Below are positions 6,448-14,036 of a stretch of 17,712 nt of DNA, piece after piece (the stretch's first letter is position 1; every line of letters starts with the position of its first letter). Made by a program: the position numbers and the translations under genes. A model generated the notes under the pieces. That model worked only from the letters and a program-made list of their open reading frames with translations. It did not search any database and was not told where the DNA came from. The DNA is from an uncultured Treponema sp. (lineage in GTDB: Bacteria; Spirochaetota; Spirochaetia; Treponematales; Treponemataceae): positions 1 to 17,712 of the forward strand of contig CAKUTI010000035.1 in NCBI GenBank assembly GCA_934691925.1, read 5' to 3'.

Positions 6448-8754
6448 ATGAAAAATCAAAGAGTTCTCAATCCGTATTTTCTAAAAATTCTCTCATATGT
6501 TTTAATCGCGCTCTGCATGCTTGCAATGACGGTCGTAAGCACACGCGTGCTTTTTTCAAAATCAAACAGAATCTCGATTGAACAGCACGTTGACGCTTGC
6601 ATAAAAGTTGCCGACGGCTATGCGGAAGCGATTTTTTCGGCATTGAAAGCCGAAGTTTACGCTCTCGAGGCGGTTGCCGTTCCAGACGGCATATCAGAAA
6701 AAACATCGGACGAAATATGCGACTTTTTAAAGGAAGCGAACAAAAAAGTCTTCAAGGATTTCAAAAGGATTTTCTACGTTGACGATGACGGAGTGGCATG
6801 GCTTCCAAGCGGAAGATCTGCAAACGTTCAAAACAGAAAATATTTTCTTGAAGTTGTTGAAAACGGAAAAGATTATTATTTCAGCGACCTGATGCGCTCA
6901 AAATTCGACTACGCTCCGGTCTACGTCTGCGCTATTCCAGTTTATGGCGATAAACAGTTTTACAGCAAACAGCTTTTCAACGGCGGCAGAAGAAAAGCAA
7001 TCGGAGCTTTGTGCGCGGCGGTAACAATCACAACGATAAACGACATAATCGACTCAATCGAAATCGGAAAAAAAGGAAACATTCTGATTCAGAACCCGAA
7101 CGGAGACATAATCGCCCACCCGAAAGGCGACTGGATTGGAAAAGTTTTCAGCCAAAGCACGATTCCTTTTGAGCTTGACATAAATGACGACGAATTTGAC
7201 GAAAAGATAAAGGAAGTAGCGGCAGTTTCAGAGCTCGCAAGCAAAAATAAAGAGTCGCTTTACGTTTTCAAGCGTTCAATTCAAAACACGGGCTGGACTG
7301 TGAGCTACTGCGTTCCGGCGGCGTCTTTCAACGTGATTATGAAGGCGCAGAACAAAGTCCAGATTCTCGTGATTTTTCTTTCTATTATTATCACGATAAT
7401 TCTGATTCTGATTGAAATGAAAATCACAAATGTTCTTCAAAAAAAGCAGCTGATTGACTCTTATTTTGACCCGCTAACTCATCTTATGACCCGCCAGCGT
7501 TTTGAAAAAGAGGCGGAACATCAGCTTTCGAGAAATCCTGCGGGCAAGTTTGTCCTGATTGAGGCGAATATCAGAGGATTCAAATTCTACAACCAGAACA
7601 ATGGCGAAGAACGCGCAAACGACATGCTGATTTTTCTTTCAAAGATTCTGAACAAGCACGCGCTTCAAAACAAGGGAATTTTAGGAAGAGGATACGCCGA
7701 CCATTTTTACTCGCTCCACAAAATCAATACCGTAAGAAACACGATGAAACTTTTCAAGTCGTTCGTGAAAGAAGTTACGGAAGCGTCGAAAAACTACGAG
7801 ATTCCGTTTGTCACAAAATTCGGAATCACTTTTCATATGCCAAAATCAGAAAACAGGCAGCCGACAATTCAGGATTTGATTGGAGAAGCGACTTTCGCAC
7901 GCAAAACGATTCAGGACGACGCGCTTCATTATTACGCGATTTTTGACTCGCGGCTTTCATCAAAATCACAAGAAGTCCATTACATTGAGTCGCATATGGA
8001 AAAAGCCCTTGAAAACAGGGAATTCTTCGTGATGTACCAGCCGAAAATCGACCTTTCAACGGAAAAAGTCATCGGCGCAGAAGCTCTCGTCCGCTGGCAA
8101 AATCCAAAGCTCGGCTTTTTGTCTCCTGAAAAATTTATTCCGCTGTTCGAGCTAAACGACTTTATAATAAAGCTTGACTACAGCGTTTACAGGCAGGTTT
8201 TCGCTTTTATCAGATACTGCCTTGACAACGCTCTCCCAGTTGTGCCGGTTTCGGTGAATATGTCGCGGAATCATTCCAAGCCTGACAGATTCGTCGAGGA
8301 ATTTACAGGAATGATGAGAGAATTCAAGATTCCGCCTGAATATGTTGAAGTGGAGCTTCTCGAACGCTCGACGCTTTACAAAAACACTTTGCGCGACGTT
8401 ACGGTTCTGCTTCACAAGGAAGGCCTAAAAGTCGCGATGGACGACTTTGGCTCGGGCGAAAGCTCGCTTAATATGCTTTCAAATATTCCAGTCGATATTC
8501 TGAAATTCGACCGCTCGTTCTTGCTCGGCGCGAACAATGAGAACGCGGAAATCGACGAGGAAAAAGGAAACTTTATAAAATCGCTTGTTGACATTGGAAA
8601 GACGCTCAAAAAACGCACAGTTTTTGAAGGCGTTGAGACGGAAGCGCAGAAAAACTTTCTAAAATCGATAAACTGCGACGCAGTTCAGGGGTTTTACTAT
8701 TCAAAGCCGCTCACAGAAAGCGACTATGTGGAATTTCTGAAAAAGCATATATAA
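6448..8754 (+). CDS. Membrane-bound Cache-GGDEF-EAL protein, predicted cyclic-di-GMP phosphodiesterase
   Basis: Predicted to sense an extracytoplasmic ligand and hydrolyse c-di-GMP in the cytoplasm. Layout of the 768 aa: TM helix about 11-33, periplasmic double-Cache-like sensor about 35-300, TM helix about 303-325, GGDEF-type domain about 340-495, EAL domain about 510-765. The GGDEF signature is lost (GRGYADHFYSL near 412-422), so no cyclase activity is expected; the domain may bind GTP or signal allosterically. The EAL domain keeps its metal and catalytic set: EALVRW near 544, VSVNMS near 601, VEVELLER, MDDFGSG near 663, ILKFDRSF near 683, VFEGVET near 723 and QGFYYSKP. It therefore looks catalytically competent. 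It is flanked by oppositely oriented lysine genes with its own promoter and a shared terminator, so it is not in their operon. Confidence 0.92.
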   Translation: MKNQRVLNPYFLKILSYVLIALCMLAMTVVSTRVLFSKSNRISIEQHVDACIKVADGYAEAIFSALKAEVYALEAVAVPDGISEKTSDEICDFLKEANKKVFKDFKRIFYVDDDGVAWLPSGRSANVQNRKYFLEVVENGKDYYFSDLMRSKFDYAPVYVCAIPVYGDKQFYSKQLFNGGRRKAIGALCAAVTITTINDIIDSIEIGKKGNILIQNPNGDIIAHPKGDWIGKVFSQSTIPFELDINDDEFDEKIKEVAAVSELASKNKESLYVFKRSIQNTGWTVSYCVPAASFNVIMKAQNKVQILVIFLSIIITIILILIEMKITNVLQKKQLIDSYFDPLTHLMTRQRFEKEAEHQLSRNPAGKFVLIEANIRGFKFYNQNNGEERANDMLIFLSKILNKHALQNKGILGRGYADHFYSLHKINTVRNTMKLFKSFVKEVTEASKNYEIPFVTKFGITFHMPKSENRQPTIQDLIGEATFARKTIQDDALHYYAIFDSRLSSKSQEVHYIESHMEKALENREFFVMYQPKIDLSTEKVIGAEALVRWQNPKLGFLSPEKFIPLFELNDFIIKLDYSVYRQVFAFIRYCLDNALPVVPVSVNMSRNHSKPDRFVEEFTGMMREFKIPPEYVEVELLERSTLYKNTLRDVTVLLHKEGLKVAMDDFGSGESSLNMLSNIPVDILKFDRSFLLGANNENAEIDEEKGNFIKSLVDIGKTLKKRTVFEGVETEAQKNFLKSINCDAVQGFYYSKPLTESDYVEFLKKHI

Positions 8755-8790
8755 GATTATACGCTTGCCGAGTTTTACGTGCGAAACACA

Positions 8791-8844
8791 AAAAAAAGCC
8801 GCTTAGCAAAGCCTAAATGACATTGCCAAGCGGCCGATTTTTTT
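8791..8844. terminator. Bidirectional terminator between the EAL gene and asd
   Basis: GCCGCTT (8798-8804) pairs with AAGCGGC (8828-8834). An inner CAA/TTG pair extends the stem. Seven T residues follow (8838-8844), and an A-run precedes for minus-strand transcripts. It ends two convergent genes. Confidence 0.85.
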
Positions 8845-8865
8845 CAGTTTTTCTCAATCAAACAA

Positions 8866-9960
8866 TCAGTCAAAAAATCCTTTTGCTTTAAGAAGCTCCG
8901 CGTTAAGGATTCCGCCGAGAGCGGCTCCGCGCTTTGTGTTGTGGCTTAAAGCGACAAATTTCACATCGAACACGCTGCATTTTCTAAGTCTGCCGACAAC
9001 GCAAGCCATTCCTTTTTCAGTGTCGCGGTCGCGGCGCGGCTGAGGGCGGTTTTCTTCTTCGCGGTAGACAATCGGATGCTCAGGCGCAGAAGGAAGATTC
9101 AGCTCCTGCGGAAGAGAGGTAAATTCTTCCCAGACTTTTAAGATTTGTTCAATAGAAGGCTTTTTGTCTTCTGGAAGGTCAAATTCGAGGTTTACACTTG
9201 CAGTATGTCCGTCGATTACAGGAACGCGTGTGCAGGTTGCAGACACAACCGGCTCAGAAGCATTTTCAATCTTTCCGCCTTTCACAGTTCCCAAGATTTT
9301 AAGACATTCTTTCTCGGTCTTTTCTTCCTCGCCTCCGATAAACGGCACGATGTTGTCAATCATATCGAACGAAGAAACGCCAGGATAGCCAGCTCCTGAA
9401 ACAGCCTGCAAAGTTGTTACGGTCATTCTCTTTACAGGATAGCCAGCCTTGATAAGCGCGTAGATTGGAATCATATAAGTCTGCAAAGAGCAGTTCGGCT
9501 TTACAGCGATGAATCCTTTGTCCCAGCCGCGGGACTTTTTCTGCTCGGCGATAACATCGAGATGAGAATAGTTGATTTCAGGAATCAGCATCGGAACGTC
9601 TTCTGTCCAGCGGTTCGCGCTCGCGTTTGAAACAACAGGGATTCCCTCGGCAGCGTAAGCCGCTTCCAAAGCCTTGATTTCGTCTTTTCCCATTTCAAGC
9701 GCAGAAAACACAAAGCGGCATTTTCCAAGCGCGAGTTTCGGGTCATTCGCATCCTGAACTGTAAGATTTTTCACATCGTCAGGAATGTCAGCTCCAATAA
9801 GCCAGCGGTTTTTGACAGCCTCGGTGTAAAGTTTTCCAGCTGAGCGCGGACTTGCCGCAACATAAGTTACCTTAAACCAAGGATGATTTTCCAAAAGCTT
9901 GATGTATCTCTGGCCGACCATTCCAGTCGCGCCCAAAACTCCAACATTTATTCTTTCCAT
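8866..9960 (-). CDS. asd: Aspartate-semialdehyde dehydrogenase, archaeal/fungal type
   Basis: NADPH-dependent reduction of aspartyl phosphate to aspartate semialdehyde, the branch point for lysine/DAP, threonine and methionine. The 364-aa protein begins MERINVGVLGATGMVGQRY (Rossmann GATGMVG at 9-15). Cys157 in KPNCSLQ is the acyl-thioester nucleophile and His252 in VIDGHTASVNLEF the catalytic histidine. The C-terminus contains LSHNTKRGAALGGILNAELL. Its sequence is of the archaeal/fungal class rather than the E. coli class. The frame could open 8 codons earlier (9984), but GGGAGA lies 8 nt before ATG 9960, which is chosen. It follows dapA by 97 bp on the same strand and probably shares its transcript, although the gap contains a folded CACGGA element. 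Confidence 0.95.
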   Translation of the reverse strand: MERINVGVLGATGMVGQRYIKLLENHPWFKVTYVAASPRSAGKLYTEAVKNRWLIGADIPDDVKNLTVQDANDPKLALGKCRFVFSALEMGKDEIKALEAAYAAEGIPVVSNASANRWTEDVPMLIPEINYSHLDVIAEQKKSRGWDKGFIAVKPNCSLQTYMIPIYALIKAGYPVKRMTVTTLQAVSGAGYPGVSSFDMIDNIVPFIGGEEEKTEKECLKILGTVKGGKIENASEPVVSATCTRVPVIDGHTASVNLEFDLPEDKKPSIEQILKVWEEFTSLPQELNLPSAPEHPIVYREEENRPQPRRDRDTEKGMACVVGRLRKCSVFDVKFVALSHNTKRGAALGGILNAELLKAKGFFD

Positions 9961-9980
9961 TTTTATCTCCCTAAAATTAA

Positions 9981-10025
9981 CCACGGATTTATCGGATTCC
10001 TCTGACAGAGCGAATAAATCACGGA
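9981..10025. repeat. CACGGA-bearing imperfect palindrome in the asd-dapA gap
   Basis: CACGGA occurs at 9982-9987 and 10020-10025. Between them GATTTATCG (9986-9994) pairs with CGAATAAATC (10011-10020) with one bulged base, and CTCT/AGAG forms an inner 3-nt-loop hairpin. The same hexamer recurs upstream of manA. The function is unknown; it could be a dispersed intergenic repeat or an RNA processing hairpin within the dapA-asd message. Confidence 0.5.
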
Positions 10026-10057
10026 TTAACTTACAACATCCTCTTTATAGCCAGTTT

Positions 10058-10963
10058 CTACAGCTGACAGTCTTTCAAAGCGTTTTCAATCACTTTTTTT
10101 GCGCCATCGTGAACTTCAACTAAAGGAAGCCGCATAACGCCGGAATCCATTTTCTTGCATTTCAAAGCGTATTTAATGGAAGAAGGATTTCCGTCAACGA
10201 AAGCCGCCTTGAAGAACGGGAGCAATCGGTAATGAACTTTTCTCGCCTCCTCCAAGTTTCCAGAAAGCGCGTCAGAAACCATCTTTGAAATCAAGTCAGG
10301 AGCAAGATTCGAAACAACAGAAACAACTCCGTCGCCGCCAACACTGATTAAAGGCAAAGTCAGGCCGTCGTCTCCGCTCAAAACCGCAAAGTCAGGATTT
10401 TTCGCCTTGATTCTCGCAATCACTTCCATCATTTGGTTTATGTTTCCGCTCGCCTCTTTTACGCCAATCACGTTCGGAAGAGACGCAATCTTTTCCAAAG
10501 TGTCGGTCGCAATGTTCACGCCGGTTCTTCCGGCAATGTTGTAAACCAGAATCGGCATTCCGACTTTTGAGACAGCCGCAAAATGCCGGTAAATTCCTTC
10601 CTGCGAAGGCTTGTTGTAGTAAGGAGTTACAACGAGAGCCACATCAGCTCCAAGTTTTTTCGCGCGCTCTGTGTATTTGACTGCCTCGCCTGTAGAGTTG
10701 CTTCCAGTTCCGATAATCACAGGAACTTTTTTTCCTGTTTTCTCAAGGAATTTTTTCGACTCCTCAACAGCAATCTTGATAATGTCATCCTCTTCGTCAA
10801 CAATGAGAGTCGGAGTCTCGCCGGTTGTTCCCATCGGAGCAATTCCAGAAATTCCATTCTCCATCTGAAAGACCACATTTTTTCGGAACTGCTCATAGTC
10901 AACAGAACCGTCATCTTTCATCGGCGTAATCATAGCAGTGTAAGAACCGCGCAGCTTAATCAT
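10058..10963 (-). CDS. dapA: 4-hydroxy-tetrahydrodipicolinate synthase
   Basis: Condenses pyruvate and aspartate semialdehyde in the first dedicated step of DAP/lysine synthesis. The 301-aa TIM barrel has GTTGET at 45-50, TPYYNKP at 113-119 (proton-relay Tyr), YNIAGRTG at 141-148 (usual form YNxPGRTG, so Pro is Ala here) and the Schiff-base Lys169 in GVKEASG. The start is fixed by GAGGTGA upstream of ATG 10963. Related lyases (NanA, KDG aldolase) share the fold, but the motif set and adjacency to asd support DapA. It is the first gene of a dapA-asd unit; lysA is further along on the same strand. A weak promoter candidate (TTGTTT-17-TAAACT, minus strand) exists upstream. Confidence 0.95.
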   Translation of the reverse strand: MIKLRGSYTAMITPMKDDGSVDYEQFRKNVVFQMENGISGIAPMGTTGETPTLIVDEEDDIIKIAVEESKKFLEKTGKKVPVIIGTGSNSTGEAVKYTERAKKLGADVALVVTPYYNKPSQEGIYRHFAAVSKVGMPILVYNIAGRTGVNIATDTLEKIASLPNVIGVKEASGNINQMMEVIARIKAKNPDFAVLSGDDGLTLPLISVGGDGVVSVVSNLAPDLISKMVSDALSGNLEEARKVHYRLLPFFKAAFVDGNPSSIKYALKCKKMDSGVMRLPLVEVHDGAKKVIENALKDCQL

Positions 10964-11209
10964 TTTTCACCTCGTAAATATGATAAAAAATCCCTTATAG
11001 TTTAATGAATTCTACACATAGAAACAACAAGAATAATCCGCAATAAAAATCATATATGGCTTGTCGCCCCGATTTTGCTTTTTTCATAACACTTTATCAA
11101 AACAGTTTCAGGTGCTAAAATAAAGTCTACAAATTCTAGCTGTTTTTGATTTTTCAAAATCAAAATTTCACTGCAAAATCAACAAGATTGAGGAAATCAA
11201 GGAAAAATT
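10964..11209. promoter_or_regulatory. Divergent intergenic region between dapA and the nucleotidyltransferase gene
   Basis: This 246-bp AT-rich region separates divergent genes. I see one reasonable plus-strand promoter (11094-11121) and one AT-only hairpin in its leader (11144-11165). No lysine riboswitch, T-box or other known leader structure is recognisable for dapA. Confidence 0.5.
11094..11121 (+). promoter_or_regulatory. Probable promoter of the nucleotidyltransferase-manA-FNT genes
   Basis: TTATCA (11094-11099), a 16-bp spacer and TAAAAT (11116-11121) put a start near 11128, leaving an 80-nt leader. The leader has a TTTTGATTTT/AAAATCAAAA hairpin at 11144-11165 and a GAGGAAATCAAGGAAAAA ribosome-binding region. 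Confidence 0.5.
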
Positions 11210-12139
11210 ATGAAGCCAACACTTTTAGTATTAGCCGCAGGAATGGGAAGCCGCTACGGCGGAGTAAAGCAGATTGACGCTGTAGGAAAAAACGGCGAGT
11301 GTCTTTTGGACTTCGCAACTTTCGACGCTGCAAGATGCGGATTCGGAAAAGTTGTCTACATCATCAGAAAAGATATTGAAAAAGATTTTCGCGAGCGCCT
11401 TTTTGACCGCGTTGCGCGCAATTTCAATGCGGAATACGTTTTCCAGACTCCAGACGCGCTTTTGACAGAAGCAGAGCAGGAAATCGCAAAAAAAGCAGAC
11501 AGAAAAAAGCCGTGGGGAACAGTCCATGCGGTTTTGTGCGCAAAAGAAAAAATCCACGAGCCTTTCGCGGTCATCAACGCTGACGATTATTATGGAAGAA
11601 ACGCGTTTGAAACGCTCGGAAAATATCTTTCTTCTATCAACAACGACTGCACAGAACATGCGATGGTCGGCTACGTTCTCGGAAAGACGATGAGCAGAAA
11701 CGGCTCTGTAAGCCGCGGAATCACAGAAGCAGAAAACGGCTACCTAAAATCAATCACAGAAAACACAAAAATCTATTACACTGGAGAAAATTTCTCAGGA
11801 AACGAGATTGAGTCAGACTTGAACGGAAAAATCTACAAGCTCACAGGCAAAGAAACCGTAAGCATGAACTTGTTCGGATTCTCGCCTAAAGCGTTTGAGG
11901 AATTTGAAAAATACTGGGAAAGCTTCAAGAAAACTTCTCTATCGCTTCCAAAAGCCGAAGCTCTTCTTCCTGTTGCCGCAAGCGACATCATCAAAGACGG
12001 AAAAGGCAAAATCAAGGTTTTCACATCGGAAGAAAGCTGGTTCGGAATGACTTATCCTGCTGACAAGGAAATCGTTAAAAACGAAATCGCAAAGAAAATC
12101 GAAAGCGGATATTATCCTGAAAAGCTCTGGGAAAAATAA
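11210..12139 (+). CDS. Sugar-phosphate nucleotidyltransferase family protein
   Basis: Predicted NTP transferase that activates a phosphorylated sugar or related alcohol; the exact substrate is not readable. The 309 aa start with the family signature LAAGMGSRYGGVKQ at 8-21 (nucleotide-binding LAAGxGxR plus Lys), and VINADDYYG near 121-129 provides the metal-binding Asp. The remainder is a single GT-A-like domain without a left-handed beta-helix, so acyltransferase or GlmU-type fusions are excluded. A clear AAGGA ribosome-binding site precedes ATG 11210. It is followed 127 bp later by manA, which would fit mannose or other sugar-nucleotide supply, but mannose-1-phosphate guanylyltransferases usually look different, so that link is inference only. 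Confidence 0.8.
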   Translation: MKPTLLVLAAGMGSRYGGVKQIDAVGKNGECLLDFATFDAARCGFGKVVYIIRKDIEKDFRERLFDRVARNFNAEYVFQTPDALLTEAEQEIAKKADRKKPWGTVHAVLCAKEKIHEPFAVINADDYYGRNAFETLGKYLSSINNDCTEHAMVGYVLGKTMSRNGSVSRGITEAENGYLKSITENTKIYYTGENFSGNEIESDLNGKIYKLTGKETVSMNLFGFSPKAFEEFEKYWESFKKTSLSLPKAEALLPVAASDIIKDGKGKIKVFTSEESWFGMTYPADKEIVKNEIAKKIESGYYPEKLWEK

Positions 12140-12145
12140 GTTAAA

Positions 12146-12200
12146 CACGGACGCACGGATATTCACGGAGAAACACGGATTCTGTAAAAAAGAATCCGTG
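12146..12200. repeat. CACGGA repeat cluster ending in a perfect hairpin
   Basis: CACGGA occurs four times at 12146, 12154, 12164 and 12174 (spacing 8, 10, 10 bp). The last copy begins a perfect 10-bp stem, CACGGATTCT (12174-12183) with AGAATCCGTG (12191-12200), around a 7-nt loop. No long U-run follows, so it is a weak terminator at best. It lies in the gap before manA. Confidence 0.7.
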
Positions 12201-12230
12201 CAAATTCTTGCAAATTTTTGCAAATTCTTT
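12201..12230. repeat. Three tandem 10-bp repeats upstream of manA
   Basis: CAAATTCTTG, CAAATTTTTG and CAAATTCTTT are consecutive 10-bp units differing at one or two positions. The 10-bp period puts the A/T tracts on one helical face. A role in bending, protein binding or slippage is possible but not shown. Confidence 0.7.
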
Positions 12231-12266
12231 TTATCTGCGGCTGTCCATGCTGAAAAATAAATTATT

Positions 12267-13127
12267 ATGCTTAATCTTACACCTCTTCATTTTGATAAAA
12301 TTTGGGGATACGAAAACTGGCTTGCCTCCACGCACAAGGACGGGCCGCAGACAGAATTCGTTTCCCTTGCAAAGGATTTTCCGCTTTTAGTAAAAATTAT
12401 TCAGGCCAACTCCACGCTTTCCGTGCAGATTCATCCTGACGACAAAACCGCAGCCGCGCTTGAAGGCGACGGAAGCAGCGGAAAAACCGAGTGCTGGTAC
12501 GTTCTTGACGCAAAGCCAGGCTCAAAGCTTGTCTACGGTTTCAAAAAAGACTATTCAATAGAAGAAATCAGAAATTTGATTGAAAAAAACACGCTCGAAA
12601 ATCACTTGAACCAAGTTGAAGTAAAAAAGGGCGACTTTGTCTTTATTCCAGCCGGAACAGTCCACGCGATTGGAGGCGGACTAAGGCTTCTTGAAGTCCA
12701 GCAAAGCTGCAATATCACATACAGATTTTACGACTGGGGACGCGGACGCGAGCTTCACATTGAAAAAGGTCTGAAATCTGTAAAAGCTTCAGAGAAAATC
12801 AAAAAAGACCTGAACGCAAAAATGGACGGAAACGATTTTGACCTTTCAAGAATCACTGCGTTCGGCTCGGATTTTGAATGCCAGTATTTTGAAATCGTCA
12901 GGAAAACTGTAAAGGGCGGATATTCCTATCTTGTTCCGAAAAACGGCACGGCGGAGCTTTTGTTTGTGATAAGCGCGGAAAAACTTTCTGCAAAATCCGC
13001 AGACGCAAACGGCGAAAAAAGCGAGATAAAAAATCTTTCTGCGGAGCAAATTCTTGCTTTCTCTTCCGGCGAAAAAGTTACGCTTGAAGGAAGCGGCGAA
13101 ATCTTTAGAATCAAGACAAAAAATTAA
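12267..13127 (+). CDS. manA: Mannose-6-phosphate isomerase, class I (short form)
   Basis: Zinc-dependent interconversion of mannose-6-phosphate and fructose-6-phosphate. The 286-aa cupin protein has QIHPDD at 54-59, the ECWYVLD segment at 75-81 and PAGTVHAIGGG at 128-138. Together these supply the zinc ligands (Gln54/His56, Glu75, His133). It resembles the short Bacillus-type ManA, a little below the usual 300-320 aa because the C-terminal cupin half is compact. Residues around 238-250 (SAKSADANGEKSE) are low-complexity and look like a variable loop. ATG 12267 is the only start that keeps the conserved N-terminus, but it has no convincing Shine-Dalgarno (GAAAAATAAATT), unlike its neighbours. 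It ends 18 bp before the FNT gene, with which it is probably co-transcribed. Confidence 0.92.
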   Translation: MLNLTPLHFDKIWGYENWLASTHKDGPQTEFVSLAKDFPLLVKIIQANSTLSVQIHPDDKTAAALEGDGSSGKTECWYVLDAKPGSKLVYGFKKDYSIEEIRNLIEKNTLENHLNQVEVKKGDFVFIPAGTVHAIGGGLRLLEVQQSCNITYRFYDWGRGRELHIEKGLKSVKASEKIKKDLNAKMDGNDFDLSRITAFGSDFECQYFEIVRKTVKGGYSYLVPKNGTAELLFVISAEKLSAKSADANGEKSEIKNLSAEQILAFSSGEKVTLEGSGEIFRIKTKN

Positions 13128-13145
13128 ATAGAATCAGGAAAAATT

Positions 13146-13838
13146 ATGAACATCATTGAGGAAATCAAAAAATCGGTTCTTTCAGGAATCATGATTATGG
13201 TGGGCGGATCGGTCTACTTGGCGTCGCGCACAATCTCAGTCGGAAGCTTCAATCTTATGTGGCTTGGAGCTTTCTTGTTCACGGCGGGACTTTTCACAAT
13301 CTGCGTTTACGGATTCAACCTTTACACAGGAAAAGTCGGCTATATCGCTCTTCATTTTAAGGACACAAAATATATCGCGCTCGTTGTGCTGATTTGCGTC
13401 TTCAATCTTTTAACGACGTTTCTGCTCGGAATCGTTGTCGCGTATGCTTTTCCGAACATCGGAGCTGAAGCGTTCAGAGTCTACACGCCAAAGCTCAATC
13501 TTCCGCTTTTGAGAATTTTCATTTCGGGAACTTTCTGCGGACTTTTGATGTTTCTTGCGGTTGACACTTGGAAAAAAGGATTTCCAATCGGCTGCTTTCT
13601 CTTTGTACCGGTCTTTATTTTTTCAGGATTCGACCACTCAATTGCAAACTCGCTCTACAACGGCGCAAGTTTCGGCCACATTCTTTTTGCGGACGACTCA
13701 TTCTTGAACCCGAACTCGGCGAGCTTTTCAGTTTTCTCAGCGAAAAACGCGCTTCTAACTCTCACAACTGTTCTAGGAAACGGCTTCGGCGGAATGATAA
13801 TCCCGCTCCTCACAAGAAAATGGAAAAACGCTGAATAA
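13146..13838 (+). CDS. Formate/nitrite transporter (FNT) family membrane protein, divergent
   Basis: Predicted pentameric channel/transporter for small monovalent anions in the inner membrane. The 230 aa hold six hydrophobic segments (about 11-30, 36-58, 75-100, 122-145, 150-165, 200-225). The GAFLFTAGLFTICVYGFNLYTGKVGY segment (about 41-66, given here by its key residues TGK) matches the FNT TG motif, and SGFDHSIAN corresponds to the H-x-x-A-N motif carrying the central pore histidine. The usual CNxxVCxAV of helix 4 is CGLLMFLAV here, so it is an atypical subfamily and the substrate is uncertain. At 230 aa it is shorter than FocA (285 aa). AGGAAAAA precedes ATG 13146. It lies directly after manA and ends in the terminator at 13858-13912. 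Confidence 0.8.
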   Translation: MNIIEEIKKSVLSGIMIMVGGSVYLASRTISVGSFNLMWLGAFLFTAGLFTICVYGFNLYTGKVGYIALHFKDTKYIALVVLICVFNLLTTFLLGIVVAYAFPNIGAEAFRVYTPKLNLPLLRIFISGTFCGLLMFLAVDTWKKGFPIGCFLFVPVFIFSGFDHSIANSLYNGASFGHILFADDSFLNPNSASFSVFSAKNALLTLTTVLGNGFGGMIIPLLTRKWKNAE

Positions 13839-13857
13839 AATCAAAAACGGTTTTACG

Positions 13858-13912
13858 GCACGTTCTGGATTTTAGACAGATTTCTGCTGGATTTTGAACG
13901 TGCTGATTTTTT
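13858..13912 (+). terminator. Terminator of the manA-FNT transcript
   Basis: GCACGTTC (13858-13865) pairs with GAACGTGC (13896-13903) over a 30-nt loop, followed by six T residues at 13907-13912. It lies 19 bp past the FNT stop. Confidence 0.75.
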
Positions 13913-13945
13913 GAAAAAAACAAAAGGAGTCATTTCCGACTCCTT
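13913..13945 (-). terminator. Intrinsic terminator of the orphan RNA unit
   Basis: On the minus strand AAGGAGTC, a 6-nt loop and GACTCCTT form a perfect 8-bp hairpin, followed by TTG and seven T residues. It also blocks read-through from the zeta gene into the convergent FNT gene. Confidence 0.85.
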
Positions 13946-14030
13946 CATAAAAACTTTCGTTTTTTGGTTTTCACTTAATGGCAGAAACTCGCCGCTTTTT
14001 TGGGGCTTCTTTTTTGGCAGAAGTTTACCA
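13914..14030 (-). ncRNA. Candidate orphan ToxI-like small RNA with a 36-nt repeat period
   Basis: A minus-strand transcription unit of about 117 nt: near-consensus promoter at 14037-14065, start near 14030, intrinsic terminator at 13914-13945. Inside, TTCTGCCA occurs at 14022-14015 and 13986-13979, and CCAAAAAA at 14003-13996 and 13967-13960; both pairs are exactly 36 nt apart. The two 36-nt units agree at about 21 of 36 positions by eye. Unit 1 can form CTTC/GAAG with a GCC/GGC second stem (H-type pseudoknot). Unit 2 keeps the first stem as TTTC/GAAA, a compensatory change. ToxI antitoxins of type III systems are tandem repeats of roughly 34-36 nt that fold as pseudoknots and sit between promoter and terminator. 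No toxin gene follows; the FNT gene converges instead. Identity is an inference. Confidence 0.55.
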
Positions 14031-14036
14031 TACACA

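Noticed and set aside
10964..11209. Lysine riboswitch or T-box upstream of dapA
   Set aside because: No conserved lysine-box core, long paired leader or terminator/antiterminator arrangement is visible on the minus strand.
12174..12230. Rho-independent terminator after the nucleotidyltransferase gene
   Set aside because: The hairpin is strong but what follows is CAAATTCTTG repeats rather than a continuous U-run, so it was kept as a repeat only.
13924..14022. CRISPR array suggested by the 36-nt spacing
   Set aside because: There are only two units, the similarity runs across the whole period with no spacer/repeat contrast, and no cas genes are present.
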